DNA of 64,000 nt from Branchiostoma lanceolatum (taxonomy: Eukaryota > Chordata > Leptocardii > Amphioxiformes > Branchiostomatidae), in contig NC_089732.1 in NCBI RefSeq assembly GCF_035083965.1, positions 9,563,424 to 9,627,423 on the forward strand, read 5' to 3'. The position numbers and the translations under genes are program-made. The notes under the pieces were generated by a model, which was given only the letters and a program-made list of their open reading frames with translations, had not been told where the DNA came from and searched no databases. Positions 37,442 to 49,504 of this stretch are shown piece by piece (the stretch's first letter is position 1; each line of letters begins with the position of its first letter).

Positions 37442-37535
37442 TCAAGAAAATGCTACTTGAGCGGCCTTGGGTTCTCCTTGCACAGTCCTGAGTTGACTCT
37501 AAGTCGACTCAAAAACGCGTGTGTAAATCAGGCCA
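37442..37535. mobile_element. Foldback MITE, family 1, half copy
   Basis: Contains GCTACTTGAGCGGCC, GGGTTCTCCTTGCACAGTCC and TCAAAAACGCGTGTGTAAAT, matching the right half of 38051-38222. Confidence 0.8.
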
Positions 37536-37548
37536 TATAGCACATTCA

Positions 37549-37781
37549 GCCGAAGTCCGACCCAGCAGAGTCGATTCCGGACTGTGTAAACAGAAATTAA
37601 GGCTGCTTAAGTACGGGCACTTGGCGCAAATTTGTTTCTTTTTAATTTGTTTATTCTAATTTTGTGCACTCTGTGGTGCAAGTTGGTCATGATTCGAAGC
37701 GAGACAATACTGCGTTCCGAGTCACTTCGCGGCCCCGTTTGTAAACAGACCGCTCTTGAGTTCGAGTCGGACTTCGGCTGA
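37549..37781. mobile_element. Foldback element with GCCGAAGTCCGAC ends
   Basis: CAGCCGAAGTCCGAC near 37549 and GTCGGACTTCGGCTG near 37765-37780 are perfect reverse complements, with further inner pairing (GGACTGTGTAAACAG / CCGTTTGTAAACAG). About 230 bp, non-coding, directly beside the family-1 half copy. Confidence 0.8.
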
Positions 37782-38050
37782 GCGTACTGCGAATGTGCTT
37801 GGAAAATGCTTAAGTAAACCCAGCAATTACCCGCTCAGCACACCTATGTAACTAATTACATGCTTACGGGTGAAATAATTTGCTTATCTAAAGGTATGCG
37901 GAAATTGGGGTGAAATTGACTCCACTTGTGTCTGTGCGGGCAAAATAGTGTCAAACCAGCAAAGATCACCACGTTCAATAAGTTTCTCGGTAGAAAATGG
38001 TATGTCGTATGATAGCGTTCAGAAATATTCGTTGACAACGTAATCTAAGG

Positions 38051-38222
38051 CTCGATTGACACACAAGTTTTCGGTGTCGACTCGGGGCTGTGAGTGAGGA
38101 GCTTTGGGCTGCTCAAGTGGAGTTTTCCTACTAGAAAACGCTACTTGAGTGGGCTAGGGTTCTCCATGCACAGTCCTGAGTCGACTCCAAGTCGACTAAA
38201 AAAACGCGTGTTTGAATCGGGG
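38051..38222. mobile_element. Foldback MITE, family 1, complete copy
   Basis: The left end GATTGACACACAAGTTTTCG and the right end with ACGCGTGTTTGAATC are inverted. The inner arms are TTTTCCTACTAGAAAACG and GTCGACTCGGGGCTGTG against CACAGTCCTGAGTCGACT. About 172 bp; marks the left end of the segmental duplication. Confidence 0.9.
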
Positions 38223-39699
38223 CTTCGCGGGAGAAAATGTGACGGTGTAAACGCAAAATGAATCTACCGGCACCTGGTTCCCATGTAACTTTGCTGACCT
38301 CATTCGTAGAGAATAGTCAATTTCCCACCAGTCACTCATTCAACTAACCCTAGGGAATACTTAGAAATAGCTTCACACCTGTCGCTGGCTCAACTGCTTT
38401 AAAGTACCATGTAGCGAATTGTTTTAGTGGTTCTCATGCAAAAAGACACGCTTTTCAGAAGAACTGACTTTCATTTTTATGGCGCATGTATATCGCCCTT
38501 AATTACGTTTGACGGTTATAACTTGAAATGAATGCACATGTGTGGCTGTGCGATATCCAATCACTACAACACGCCAGCGGCTTGGATTCCTGTTTGTAAT
38601 ACATACTATCAGTTTGTTGATAAGGGGTACTTATCAAGAAATAATTTTTGGCATTGTAAAGGGTCTACTATTAGTCCAATCGATCTTTGTACCTAATCCT
38701 AGGATTTGGGGATGCCACTGCTCTCATTGTTTCATTCCGAAACCCTGTCCTTGCTGCTTGTTCATCTATTGTTTCATGAATCATTAGCAGTTTGCGCATG
38801 TTGTAAGTTACAAAATAAGTGAGCGTTATTACAAAGTCTCTGTTAAAAGAACATGACGTTAAACCTTTCTTTGCTCTTCAAACTATCTGTGGCGATTCGA
38901 GGTTTGAAACTCGGTTTTGAGAAGGTTTTAGAGTCGGGGGGGGGTCGTCTCTCAGCTACATCCAGTAGTTTTGTAGCGAACTAATGAGCGCACATGGACT
39001 CGATTCTTTCATCTGCAAAGTAGCGAATCAACACTGATTTGCCCGATCATTTGGTGGTAAGCAGGGGGCCTACAAAAATCCCGTAAATTACAAAGGAAAT
39101 TTCGTTGGGCTTCTAATTTGCAACATGCATGTGTTTTGAGAGCTATGTTGTAAACGTCACGCGCATTTATACGCCGAATGGGCAAACTTCACAATCTGTT
39201 GATTCTTGATTACTTTTTCATTTGTGTGTTGTCATACTTTTGCTTTGGATCCGTGGTTTATGTTTTGTCTTATTGTACTATTATTCTGTTTATCTGTTAT
39301 TTTGCAAAATGAATAAAAATAAAAAATAAAATAAAAACTTCACAATCTCATTCGTACGATCTGATCTAAAATTCAACTTATGATGTTACCATACAGTAAA
39401 GTTTGTGCCTCGTTTGCTTTCACGGTTACGGTTTTATTTACGGTTCAAGATTTAGGGCGCACTATTTTTTATCGCTACTTCGCATGCGGATAAATACTGT
39501 GTGCTGCTACCATAATGATTGATTTAGTTGTCGATTGATAGAAAAAGAGGCGTGCCGTCACAGACAATGGTTGTACAGACAAGTATCACACTAAAATAGT
39601 TTTTATTGTCTAGCCTGGCTATTTTTAGGTACCAAATGAGTCAGATAGACAATTGTTCAATGAACAAGTGGGTCACATACTATCATACATATTTCATAG

Positions 39700-39991
39700 A
39701 TGAAATTCGTTGATCGCGCTGTCAAATCCCTAAGTCGCAGCGAAGTCGCCAACGTGCCGCTGGCTCAGTGAGATAGGGGCTTGAGCTGTTTCCTACACTG
39801 TATCTGTGTTACTCTTGACTTTATAATAGAAATATCATGCAAAAACGTCCAAGAACTAAAAGGACAACAAACCACACAAAGCGCCATAAGATTCGTTTTT
39901 GATCGATAAAATTCGTTGAGCGCACTGTCAAATCGCTAAGTCGTAGCAAGGTCGCCAGCGTGCCGCGGGTGCAGTGAGATAGGGGCTTGAG
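39700..39991. mobile_element. MITE, family 2, one end fragment plus one copy
   Basis: 39700-39782 is a right-end fragment (GTCGCCAACGTGCCGCTGGC, GTGAGATAGGGGCTTGAG). 39783-39991 is a nearly complete copy with the interior GTGTTACTCTTGACTTTATA, AAAGGACAACAAACCACAC and ATAAAATTCGTTGAGCGCAC, ending in the same right end. Its left terminal repeat is missing. Confidence 0.85.
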
Positions 39992-40350
39992 AAATTGTAT
40001 GCCACAAAGGAAGCCGGGTCGACGGGACAGTTTGCTTGGCGCTTCCATTTAGTTTCAAGCAGTACTTTGAGCTTGACATTTTGGGCGGGAAAAATCATGA
40101 GTCGCTGTCGCGTGCTCGAATCGGCGTCACACAGTAGAAAAACAGTTCGCCCAATAGACGAGTCTACGAACTCTATAGGATATTTTCATCAGAAATACGG
40201 CCAATACTAGTGTCTTCTCGATCACCTTGCGATTATTTTTATTTTGGCACAATTAGGCTGATGTTTGCAGGTTCCCGAGCCCCGTCCAATGTGTTATGGT
40301 AGATTTTTAGGCGAAAATACGCTGAATCTAACCTCCTTCGTAGACTTCTT

Positions 40351-40593
40351 TAAGCCCCTATCTCACGTTGGCGACGTCGCTGCGACCCAGCGATTTGACA
40401 GCACGCTCAACGAATTGGCATCGATAAAAAACTAATCTTTTGACCTTTTGTGTGTTTTTTTGTCCTTTAAGTCATACATGTACTTGCACGTTTTGCATTT
40501 TACTTTTATGAAAAAAGTCATGAGGATCACAAATCCAGTGTAGGACGCAGCCACGTCGCCAACGTGCCGCGGGTCCCATGAGAGGGGCTTAAA
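40351..40593. mobile_element. MITE, family 2, complete copy
   Basis: Ends AAGCCCCTATCTCACGTTGG and GTGCCGCGGGTCCCATGAGA...GGGGCTT are inverted. The interior holds CAGCGATTTGACAGCACGCT and AAAAAGTCATGAGGATCACA. About 243 bp. Confidence 0.9.
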
Positions 40594-40737
40594 CAGAGGG
40601 TTTTTCGTCTCGAAGAGAGTTCCACCTCTCTCTCGGCGAGAACTAGGCGAGAGCTGAATCTACCGGCCAATTATTCCTTTTTCTGTCGAACTCTACGATC
40701 CAAACCCCCACAGGAAGGCCTCGTGGAGGCTAAACCG

Positions 40738-40953
40738 AAGTGACACGCTGTCTACCTCGCTGCGACAGAGCGATTTGACGAATTTCATTGATAAAAAAAG
40801 GAATATTTCTGCGCTTTGTGTGTTTTGTTTTCCTTTCAGTGATACCTGTACGTTTTGCATGCTATTCCCATTATAAAGTCAAGAGTAACACAAAATCAAT
40901 TTAGGACGCAGCGAGGTTACCAACGTACCGCGAGTCCAGTGAGATAGGGGCTT
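40738..40953. mobile_element. MITE, family 2, copy with one weak end
   Basis: Contains CTCGCTGCGACAGAGCGATT, TTATAAAGTCAAGAGTAACA and the right end CCGCGAGTCCAGTGAGATAG...GGGCTTC. Confidence 0.85.
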
Positions 40954-41676
40954 CAGCTTGTCGCCGATAAACAGATACAAAACGTCATATCCCAGGAGGA
41001 TGATACTCCGTATCATGATGATACTTCATGCTGACTTCCCCGCATTTTTCAGTCGTCAGCTAAGCTTCCCGTTGATAGACATGTTCAAAAGATATCTCTT
41101 TAAGCGCCATGTAGTTATCGTCATTAGGTGTTCCAAACAATTAAAGAAATCGAATGAAGCGTACAAGCTAGACGAGGCCTACAAGACTTTTCGACTTTAT
41201 ACCGTTGTCAAAGGCTTTTGGACATGTTTTGCTGCTTAGAAAAAGTTGGAAGGTAATTTACATACCACGCAGGTCTTTTCGGCTCTTCAGATGCCTGTGC
41301 GAGTATATGTAGAAGCGCACACTGGAGATGTCATACGTTTGTCCGCGCGTTCTAGCTCCACGGAGTGATACATGTATAAGATAAATTGTCGAATCCCAGT
41401 GCGTCGTCTGATGTGCCGACCTCCAATAGCGAGGCACCGCGGCACATTTTAGCATAACCGGTTGTTCACATAAAACAGTGGGAAGCCGAGACGCTCCAAG
41501 GTGTTTGGAAACCAGCTGCGCTGCTAGCTATAGTCTGTGTACCATTCCACTTAGTTTATAATTCTTGTAATAACTTGACGGTGTATCGATGTATATGTAT
41601 ACTATATATTATTTTGTTTTGACCTATACTTAACCCAGTGGGTGTATGTGTACAATAAAGGTCTTCGTTCATTCAT

Positions 41677-41710
41677 TATCTCCATGAAAAAAGGCTTTTT
41701 CATGGAGATA
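41677..41710. repeat. Perfect hairpin
   Basis: TATCTCCATGAAAAA and TTTTTCATGGAGATA with a 4-bp loop. It lies exactly where the two segmental-duplication copies diverge, at the left edge of the extra block 41677-42530. Confidence 0.9.
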
Positions 41711-41734
41711 CTGTTTTGCGTGCGTTTGGTGTTT

Positions 41735-42535
41735 GTGTGTATGTATGTGTCACCGGATGCTTAAAGTCACCATAACTGTAGAACCTGTACATAGATTGTA
41801 ATGATTTTTGGTATGTGGGTGGGTGTTAAGAGGAGAAAGGTCAAGGTCGATTTTGGGCCCCCTGGCATGTGTGACTGGAACTGCAATGGCGTATTTGTAA
41901 AAATCTTCAATGTAGAAGAACTGAAGAGTGGATCGACAGGTCGTCATGTTATTTGGTACACAGGTAGGTTAGACCAAGATGTACACACTTAAGTGCAAAC
42001 TATGCAAATGAGACCGAATTTGCATAAGTAAGGAGGTAAATCGTTTGCATGTGTGTCGCTGGTTGCCTAAAGTCAGCATAACTGTAGAACGTGTAGATGG
42101 ATTGTAATGATATTTGGTATGTGGGTATGCGCTGGGAGGAGAATGGTCAAGGTCGATTTTGGGCCCCCTGGTTTGTGTCCCTGGAACTACAATGGTCTAT
42201 TTGTAAAATGTTCTAAAGGGGTATAACTGAAGAAAGGAACAACAGATTTTCATGTTATTTGGTACGCAGGTAGGTTGGACAGAGATGTACACACTGAAGT
42301 GCAAATCATGCAAAGTTAGTGTGTTTGCGTGTGTGTGCGTGTGTGTGTATGTTTGTGTCACCGTGTGTGTATGTATGTGTCACCGGATGCGTAAAATCAG
42401 AATAACTATAGAACGTGTAGATGAATTGCAATGATATTTGGTATGTGGGTAGGTGTCGGGAGGAGAAAGGTCAAGGTCGAGTTTGGGCCCTCTGGTATGT
42501 GTCACTGGAACTGTAATGGCGTATTTTTCACCATT
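41735..42535. repeat. Tandem array of a roughly 300-325-bp unit, three copies
   Basis: Copies begin near 41748, 42051 and 42376 with GTGTCACCGGATGC (or GTGTCGCTGGTTGC). Each contains ATAACTGTAGAAC, TTGTAATGAT.TTTGGTATG and AGGTCAAGGTCGATTTTGGG. The block is absent from the matching place in segmental copy 2, so it arrived after or was lost since the duplication. Confidence 0.9.
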
Positions 42536-43039
42536 GCTGTGCACGCGCAGCATTGTAGGAATCAGACTTTTCAGGTCATGTTTAGCATGTGCCGATTGAG
42601 ACTCACTTATAGAACACGCATTGGGTGCTTTCTGCACAGGAACATAGGCTGTAACCGTTCCTTTGGACTGTACAAATAGCTTTCCTTTTTCCCACAAGAC
42701 CCGTGGCGAAATGGATTGCATAACTGATTGAGTAACTACTACCTTGCGTGTTTGCATAAAAGTATATACATTGTAAAGTGTATATTGTACGTAAGACTAC
42801 TAGTGCATTGTATAGAATAGTAGGAAAAATGCTCGTTAAAAGTTTATCTCAATAACTTCTAACTCTAAACTTGTTTCAGACACGAGTCTAGTACAAAGCC
42901 TTCTCTCGCCTATACCCCGGGCTGTTTCTAATGTACACACCTACATGTAATATTGTTTCTAATACAGGTCTCTTGTTCAAACTCTTGTTCAGGGTAAGCA
43001 CCAATAATTACGAATGTTTTAAAAATTTTAATTGAGTCA

Positions 43040-43760
43040 CAAATCAACAATTTAGCTCGGCCGACATGTCAGCGAGCTCCGAGTGGCGATTTTCGGCCGA
43101 AGTACGACCGACGTCCTGGCGATTCCGCGGGTTTCAGTCGATTTTTCGGAGCTCGGCCGACGTTCGCGGGTCATTGGAAGCTGCGCTTAAATTCCGCGAG
43201 GCCTCGGAGACGACTTTTGAACTCGCACAGCTCGTTGCCAGTAGCTCGCCCGAGCAACGGCCAGCGCTCGGCCAATATTCGGGCGGGCATCCGACGATTT
43301 TAGACCTGATTTTTGGTCGGTCGGAGGTCGCCCGAACTCTTCGGCCTCGTGAGAGCCTCGCACGTGCATTGTACAATAATCGGACGACCGTCGTCAGTGT
43401 TCCGCCCGACTTATCAAAAGTAAGGCGTGCTTCGGACGAGCGTTGTACTGGTGTCGATGGGCGCTTGGACGGGCTCCGGCCGAACTGCGCTAGTATCTGG
43501 ATTGGTCTATAACAAAATTCCTGTTTATGTTATTATTTTCAGTGTGCCCGCCTACTTTACACATGCCCTACAGATTTGCAACAACTCTCAATTTTTACTT
43601 CGTCCGTGTCCAAGAGATGGTACCGTCTTATGTGGGATTTTTGATTATTAGTGTTCGACGGACGTCGCCCGAGCCCCGTCCAATTTGTGACGGGGCAGGT
43701 TTTCAGCGAAAAATACGGTCGACGCTCGGGCGAATTTGAAATTCGGCGAGCATCGGGCGA
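43040..43760. repeat. CpG- and GC-rich block with self-similar TCGGCCGA/CGGGCGA motifs
   Basis: A sharp rise in GC and CpG over AT-rich surroundings, with repeated CTCGGCCGAC, GCTCGGGCGAA and GCATCGGGCGA motifs in both orientations. The end segment (about 43657-43745: CGCCCGAGCCCCGTCCAATT, GACGCTCGGGCGAA) recurs diverged at 40268-40335 and 49091-49170. A 148-codon open frame spans the block but has repetitive, Arg/Ser-rich composition and no recognisable similarity. I read it as a repeat element rather than a gene. Confidence 0.65.
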
Positions 43761-44298
43761 TCTACAGCAATAGCGAAGAGAACTTCAGTTGAGACAAAGT
43801 GAGTAGAGCCCAGTGTACGGAAACCTTGTCTCTGCGTTCTTGACCTGCATACAAACCCGGATCTAAATTTATAAAGATTTTAATGTTGACATCTGTGTTA
43901 GTTAATGTTTTATTGAATACAGGGGTAAAAGACTTAAAAGATCAATGTTTTATCGCTTAAACCTTCTTACCTGCTTTCTGGTATTCAAGATTGAAAAAGT
44001 GGATGTCTTGGGTTTTTTTTTGCCCGCGTAGTTTTTTTTCGCCCTCGCGCGCTACATTTAGAATCTTCAGAGGATGTCATCCATAAAATTTACTTGCTGT
44101 GGCCTAAGGCACATCTCTAAAGGGGTGTAATTGATGCCTCTAAACGAAGACAAAAGGTTCAGAAAGATGTCATAACCGCGTTACAAACTCGTACAATTAT
44201 CAAAGGGCGCAAAAGTTCAGGGCAGTGCATTTATGGTCTGACACAATGCTTGACCTATTTGTAACACGATAATTATACTAGTATAAAGAACTTATATC

Positions 44299-44621
44299 AC
44301 TGGACCCGCGACACGTTGGCGCCCATGGCGACCTACCTGCGACCGAGCGTCCTTTTAGTAATGCTTATAACCTCCTTCGCAGACTTCCCGGGAACGGCGG
44401 CGTACATATGGGGGGGGGGGGTTCTTACGCAATTTCTTACACGGGCCAAGAGACTTTCGCAGCCACAAGGGAGTTATGTCGCCAAGGACGTTCGCCTTAC
44501 TCAGCTGCGAATAATCTCATTATAAAATCAATATTCGCGTCATAGAATCAAGGATAACTCAAATCCATCTAGGACGCAGTGAGGTCGCCAACGTGTCGCA
44601 GTCCAGTGAGATATGGGCTTC
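44299..44621. mobile_element. MITE, family 2, diverged copy
   Basis: The left end CTGGACCCGCGACACGTTGG and the right end GGTCGCCAACGTGTCGCAGT...GAGATATGGGCTT are inverted. The interior is interrupted by unrelated sequence and a run of G at 44410-44420. Confidence 0.8.
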
Positions 44622-45210
44622 AACGTAACCTGCGTGAGTCTGCGGACATACTTTCAACATGTCGACATGGACGCTCCTGGCAATGTTGTCAAATTCGTTT
44701 CTTGATAACTGCTTATTAACAGCTTATTAACTGACAATTGAACCATAAATCTTCAGGGGCAGTATTTGAAGATGCCTCCGGGATCGTCATTGGTATGGTT
44801 GGCTTTGGCTTGTCTCGGCGGGGTATGACCTGGATAACGGCGAGGGCCATTCTACGTACACTGCAATTGGTCAATCAAACAGACGCACGGTACAGCAAGG
44901 TCAATGACCTGCACGGGGCGGTGTGCCTGTATAATTTAGAACCATTGTGGCGATTGCCAAACTCCCTACAGTGCCAAAGTTGCTACCGTGATCGTGACAT
45001 ATCTCCCCTCTTGGCAACGTAGAGGGTGCGGGGGGTAATCTAAGCACCCTGGTAACGATGGTTAGTAGAGATACCAGTGTAAAATGATCGCCCGTAACTC
45101 CGCGCGCACAAGAACATCGCAAAACAAAATAAAACAAGAGTGACACCTGTGAATTCCAGAAAGTTTATTTTGTTGAGCTTCAGGACCAACGTGATTACTG
45201 TTCGACAATG

Positions 45211-45437
45211 GCCAGATTTACACACAACTTTTCGGAGTCGACTCATAGGCCCGATTTACACACAACTTTTCGGAGTCGACTCATAGGCCCGATTTACACA
45301 CAAGTTTTCGGAGTCGACTCATAGGCCCGATGTAATTTACACACAAGTTTTCGGAGTCGACTTGGGACGGTGTGTGAGGAGCTTTATGTTGCTCTAATGG
45401 ACTTTTGCTACAAGAAAACACTACTTGGGTGGCCTGA
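45211..45437. mobile_element. Foldback MITE, family 1, with tandemly multiplied left end
   Basis: The end motif TTTACACACAA(C/G)TTTTCGGAGTCGACT occurs four times in a row (about 45214-45362), the first three followed by CATAGGCCCGAT. The normal inner segment (GTGTGTGAGGAGCTTTATGT) and an incomplete right arm follow. Confidence 0.9.
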
Positions 45438-46754
45438 TAAATCTACCATCGCCTGATTCCCATGCAACTTTGCTGACCATGTCCTGCAGAGACCAAAGTA
45501 CAAAAACAACCAGACAAAGCACAAGCAGTCAGCTGGCTGTCCCAAATCGAAGCGAGGGACCTTCAGAAAATCGGTGGCCTCCCGCAGACCCAATGTCTGA
45601 AACAGCCTACCGCCAGACACGCGCACGGACCCAACTCTGACTTCCTTCAAGAGATTCTTGAAGTAACAGAAATTACCAAAACGAACGGACACGGACCATG
45701 AGCCAGCGTTCGCTCTACCATATGTTTTGTACCATGTATATGTAACGATATATGTAGATAGAGTTATTAGGGCTTTAATGATGTACCAAGTACTCTGTAT
45801 CTCTGTTATATTTCATCTGACCCTTACCTCTTTCCTGATGACATAACTTGCTTGAGGCCGACTTAAGGTTCTCATGAATAAATAAAGGTGCAAACTGTCC
45901 GTAGGGCATGGTCTCACACCTGTCACTGATTCAAATGTCCGTAAAGAATAGTTCAGCAATAGTTTCACACCTCGACAGTCTTAAAATACCATGTGGCGAA
46001 TTGTTTTCTATTGGTTCTCACGCAAGAGCACGCTTTTCAGAAGAACTGACATCCCTTTCCATGGCGCTTGCATATCGCCCTTGAGCTTGACAGTTATAAC
46101 TTGAAATGAATGCACATGTGTGGCTGTGTGATATTCGATCACAACAGCACGCCAGCGGCTTGGATTCCTGTGTGTAATCTAACCCTATCTCTGTATCAGT
46201 ACGTTGACAAGGCATTATAAAGAAATAATTTTGTGGGCTTTGTAAAGGGTCAATTAATAGTCCAATCGATCTTCGTTACCTAATCCAAGGAGGTTAAATG
46301 TACATATTCATATCTAATTTTAGTATTTGCGAATGGTACTACTCTCATTGTCTCAATTCCGAAGCCCTGTCTTTGCGGGTTGTTCATCTTTTTCTTATAC
46401 TGCTTTACTATCTTTTGTTACATGGATGATTAGCAGTTTGCACAAGTCATGTTGTTAGTAACAAAGCAAGTGACCGGTATAACAAAGGAAAAATCAAAAT
46501 AGAGGATACAACAATAAGGCAATTTACGCAACAGTCCATACATACACGGCCCCGTCGAGGGTCTAAAAGCTATCACGTGCACAGATGCAGATATCAACTG
46601 CGAAGACAGTTTAAAATCTACTACTAGTAAATTCCAACATTTTACACAAGCCGCATCAGCAAACACTACTTAACTGCGGTTAAAAAAGGGGTGCATTCAC
46701 GAACGACCGAAGGGAGGGGGTGTAGTCTTGTCAAGGTAAAACGACAATACATTA

Positions 46755-47050
46755 TAAAGGCAATGTAACACAAATCTAAATCAGGACATGGCGAGACCGC
46801 CAACGTGCCGCGGGTCCAGTGAGATAGGTGAAGCCCCTTGTGGCACGCTGGCGGCCTAGCTCGCCGCGTCCAACATTGTATTTGTGTTACTCTTGACTTT
46901 ATAATGGGAATACTACTACTACGGCATGTAAAACGCACAAATATGACTAGAAGGACAACAAAACACTCAAAGCGTCAAAGATTCGTTTTTTATCGAAACA
47001 ATTCGTTGAGTACTCTGTCGAATCGCACTGCTGCAGCGAGGTCGCCAGAT
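46755..47050. mobile_element. MITE, family 2, copy with abutting end fragment
   Basis: 46755-46830 is a right-end fragment (GACCGCCAACGTGCCGCGGG, CAGTGAGATAGG). 46831-47050 is a copy from AAGCCCCTTGTGGCACGCTG to GCAGCGAGGTCGCCAG with the usual interior (GTGTTACTCTTGACTTTATA). The head-to-end arrangement resembles that at 39700-39991. Confidence 0.85.
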
Positions 47051-49347
47051 GTCTTGGAGCGGCAGCATAAATTTTTCGGAGGGGAGCGTTGATTCGCGAT
47101 TTTCAGCACGGGCTAATGCGGCCGGCAGGGGGAGTTTTCGCTACTGCGAATGGAGTTCCACCTCTCTCTCGGCGGGAACTCCCTCGGCGTTGAAACTTCC
47201 TCTGCCGGCATGTGAGAACCTTAGCCCCTGCTGAAAATCACGAATCACCGCTCCGCTTAAATAAACGCCGCCGCTCCAAGACATCTGAGAAGGAGGCTAC
47301 GCTGAACTCCCTCAGAGGAAGACTCAGTTTAAAATTCCGGCTATCGTAGACTGTATTACTGCGGTTTTCGAAATGTGTATTGGCCGAATGGCGTTTCATT
47401 CATAAACTAGTTAGCTTATCGCTTATAGACAGGTAGACAAGGTAGTCCCAGGAGGATGGAACTCCCTGATACTTCATGCTTAAATTGACGGTATCATTTT
47501 GTCAGTTTTCAAACTCTTGCGCGCGAATTGCAGATTTCCCACCCATTTAGAAATAACCTCCTGTTGATAGACATGTTTAAAATGTATCTTAAGCGCCATG
47601 TAATTATCGCCCAAAAGTACAGTGATCCGAACAATTAAAGAAATCGAATGAAGCGTACAAGCTAGACGAGACCAACAAGACGTTGTGACTTAGGCGTTGT
47701 CAAAGGCTAATGCTTTTGGATATGTTTTCCTGCTAAGAAAAAGTGATTTACATACCACACAAGTCTTTCCGGCGCTTCAGTTGCCTGTGAGTATATTCAG
47801 ATCTAGAAGCACACACTGGAGGTGTACTACGGTCGGGCCGCACAATCCCCACTGAGTTATATAAGATAAATTGTCGAATCCCAGTGCGTCGTCTGATGTG
47901 CCGACCTCCAATAGCGAGCCACCGCGGTACATTTTAGCATAACCGGTTGTACACATAAAACAGTGGGAAGCCGAGGCGCGCCAAGGTGTTGTGAAACCAC
48001 CTGCGGTGCTAGCTGTAGTCTGTGTACCATTCCACTTAGTTTATGATTCTTGTAGTAAATTGACAATGTAAAGATGCATCTGTAAACTATTCTTTTGTTG
48101 TGAGCTGTGAGTATATGTGCACAATAAAGGTCTTCGTTAATTCATTCAACATAGCTGTGCACGCCCAGTATTGTTGGAACCAGGCTTTCTGTAAATCATG
48201 CCCAGCACGTGCCGATTGGTCTATCAATAGTAACTTATAGAACACGCATTGTGTTTTCTGCACAGGAACATAGGCTGTAAGCATATACAAAAGTATATAC
48301 ATATATATGATAAAGTACATATTGCATGTAAGACTACTAATACAGAGGAAAAATAGCTGTCGAAATGTTAGCTAAAATTGTATCTCAGGAACCTCTAACT
48401 CTAAACTTGTCACAGACACGAGTCTGGTACAAAGCTGCAGAAACCACCTTGTCTCGCCTATCCCCAGGCTTTTCGTAATGTATACAACTGGTATAATCGT
48501 TTGCATACAGGTCTTTTTGTTCAAACCCAGCGACCTTATTACCAGGGTAAGCACCAATGATTACTCGCTACTTCCATCGTGAAAAGTTCACGAATATATC
48601 ATGTAGAGGTGCTTACATCTAGTAATCTCTGCTACATATTTCATGGCTCCACACAATTTCTAATATGATCTGAACCATTTATATGGCACAGCAAGTTATA
48701 ACGTAGCTACTCTGTTATTGATATATACATTTTCTACACCATTTTTCCTTAGTAATGGCGCGTAACAATAGGAAACGTCTAAGAACCACAGGAAGAATAG
48801 CTGCATTCATTGTAAACTAATTGTGGATCCAAATAAAGTCAGTCTTCGATTGGGAAAGTACATCATGTCAAGTGGTCATGTTTATTCAAAGAGAGATGCA
48901 CATGAGGCTGACTCGCGGACAATCTTTGTCTGATCGTCAGGAGTTTTCTTTGATGTTTGTAACGTTTGTACCTTCAGAAAACACCTGTAAGGTTGTATGC
49001 CCTGACAGCTTCCAGGTTCTCATGCCCCTGTCGCATGGCAGGAAAACCGTCTGTCCGACGAATACTATTCTAAATGATACTTTCGTCGACGTTCGCAATT
49101 CAATGAGCCCCGATCAATGTGATAGGGTAGATTTCAAGGCGAAAATATACGCTAAACTCTCGGGTGAGAGTCGGAGACCCTTAGGCTATGAACAAAATAC
49201 GACCGAAGCTCGTTCCCTGTGTGACAGGGTCAGGGCTTTACGTCGGTGACACATGTTTCGCAGACTCGTGGCTACAAGTGACCTGAAACACCTGTCCCCT
49301 GCAGCGCTACGTTAACGCGTTTTTTAAAGTCATCTAATGGGTTTAAT

Positions 49348-49504
49348 TTACTCTCCAAGCAGAGGCTGGCCTCTGGCTGTTTTTTGACGTTTTTTAGGCG
49401 TTTTGTCGTGCTTTCTATTTTCTCACATTTTCTTTTTGTCGCCAGCCTACACACCTGAAAACACATCAAAAACCAGCCAGAACCCAACCTCTGCTTGGAG
49501 AGTA
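49348..49504. mobile_element. Foldback element, family 4 (CTCTCCAAGCAGAGG ends)
   Basis: TTACTCTCCAAGCAGAGG and CCTCTGCTTGGAGAGTA are the inverted ends. Inner arms GGCTGTTTTTTGACG and CATCAAAAACCAGCC pair. Half copies of the same end sit at 55782-55826 and 56031-56076. Confidence 0.85.

Larger units (their letters stand above)
38051..43012. repeat. Segmental duplication, copy 1
   Basis: Matches 45211-48567 in the same orientation through several blocks. 38270 (AATCTACCGGCACCTGGTTC) matches 45438; 38400-38815 (TGAATGCACATGTGTGGCTG, GCCAGCGGCTTGGATTCCTG) matches 45985-46450; 41090-41660 (CGAATGAAGCGTACAAGCTA, GTGCCGACCTCCAATAGCGA) matches 47575-48130; and 42535-43005 (TATAGAACACGCATTG, GGAACATAGGCTGTAA, GGGTAAGCACCAAT) matches 48155-48560. 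Copy 1 is longer because of later insertions. Confidence 0.9.
45211..48567. repeat. Segmental duplication, copy 2
   Basis: Direct-orientation partner of 38051-43012 (matching blocks listed there). It lacks the three-copy 300-bp array and the hairpin of copy 1, and has its own family-2 insertion (about 46755-47050). Copy 2 ends at GGGTAAGCACCAATGATTAC, where copy 1 reads GGGTAAGCACCAATAATTAC. Confidence 0.9.

Noticed and set aside
43066-43512. 148-codon plus-strand open frame
   Set aside because: Lies wholly inside a CpG-rich repeat block with motifs in both orientations. Arg/Ser-rich with no recognisable domain; the openness follows from base composition.
48821-49249. 142-codon plus-strand open frame
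   Set aside because: No domain or splice support. Its second half coincides with the dispersed repeat also seen at 43657 and 40268.
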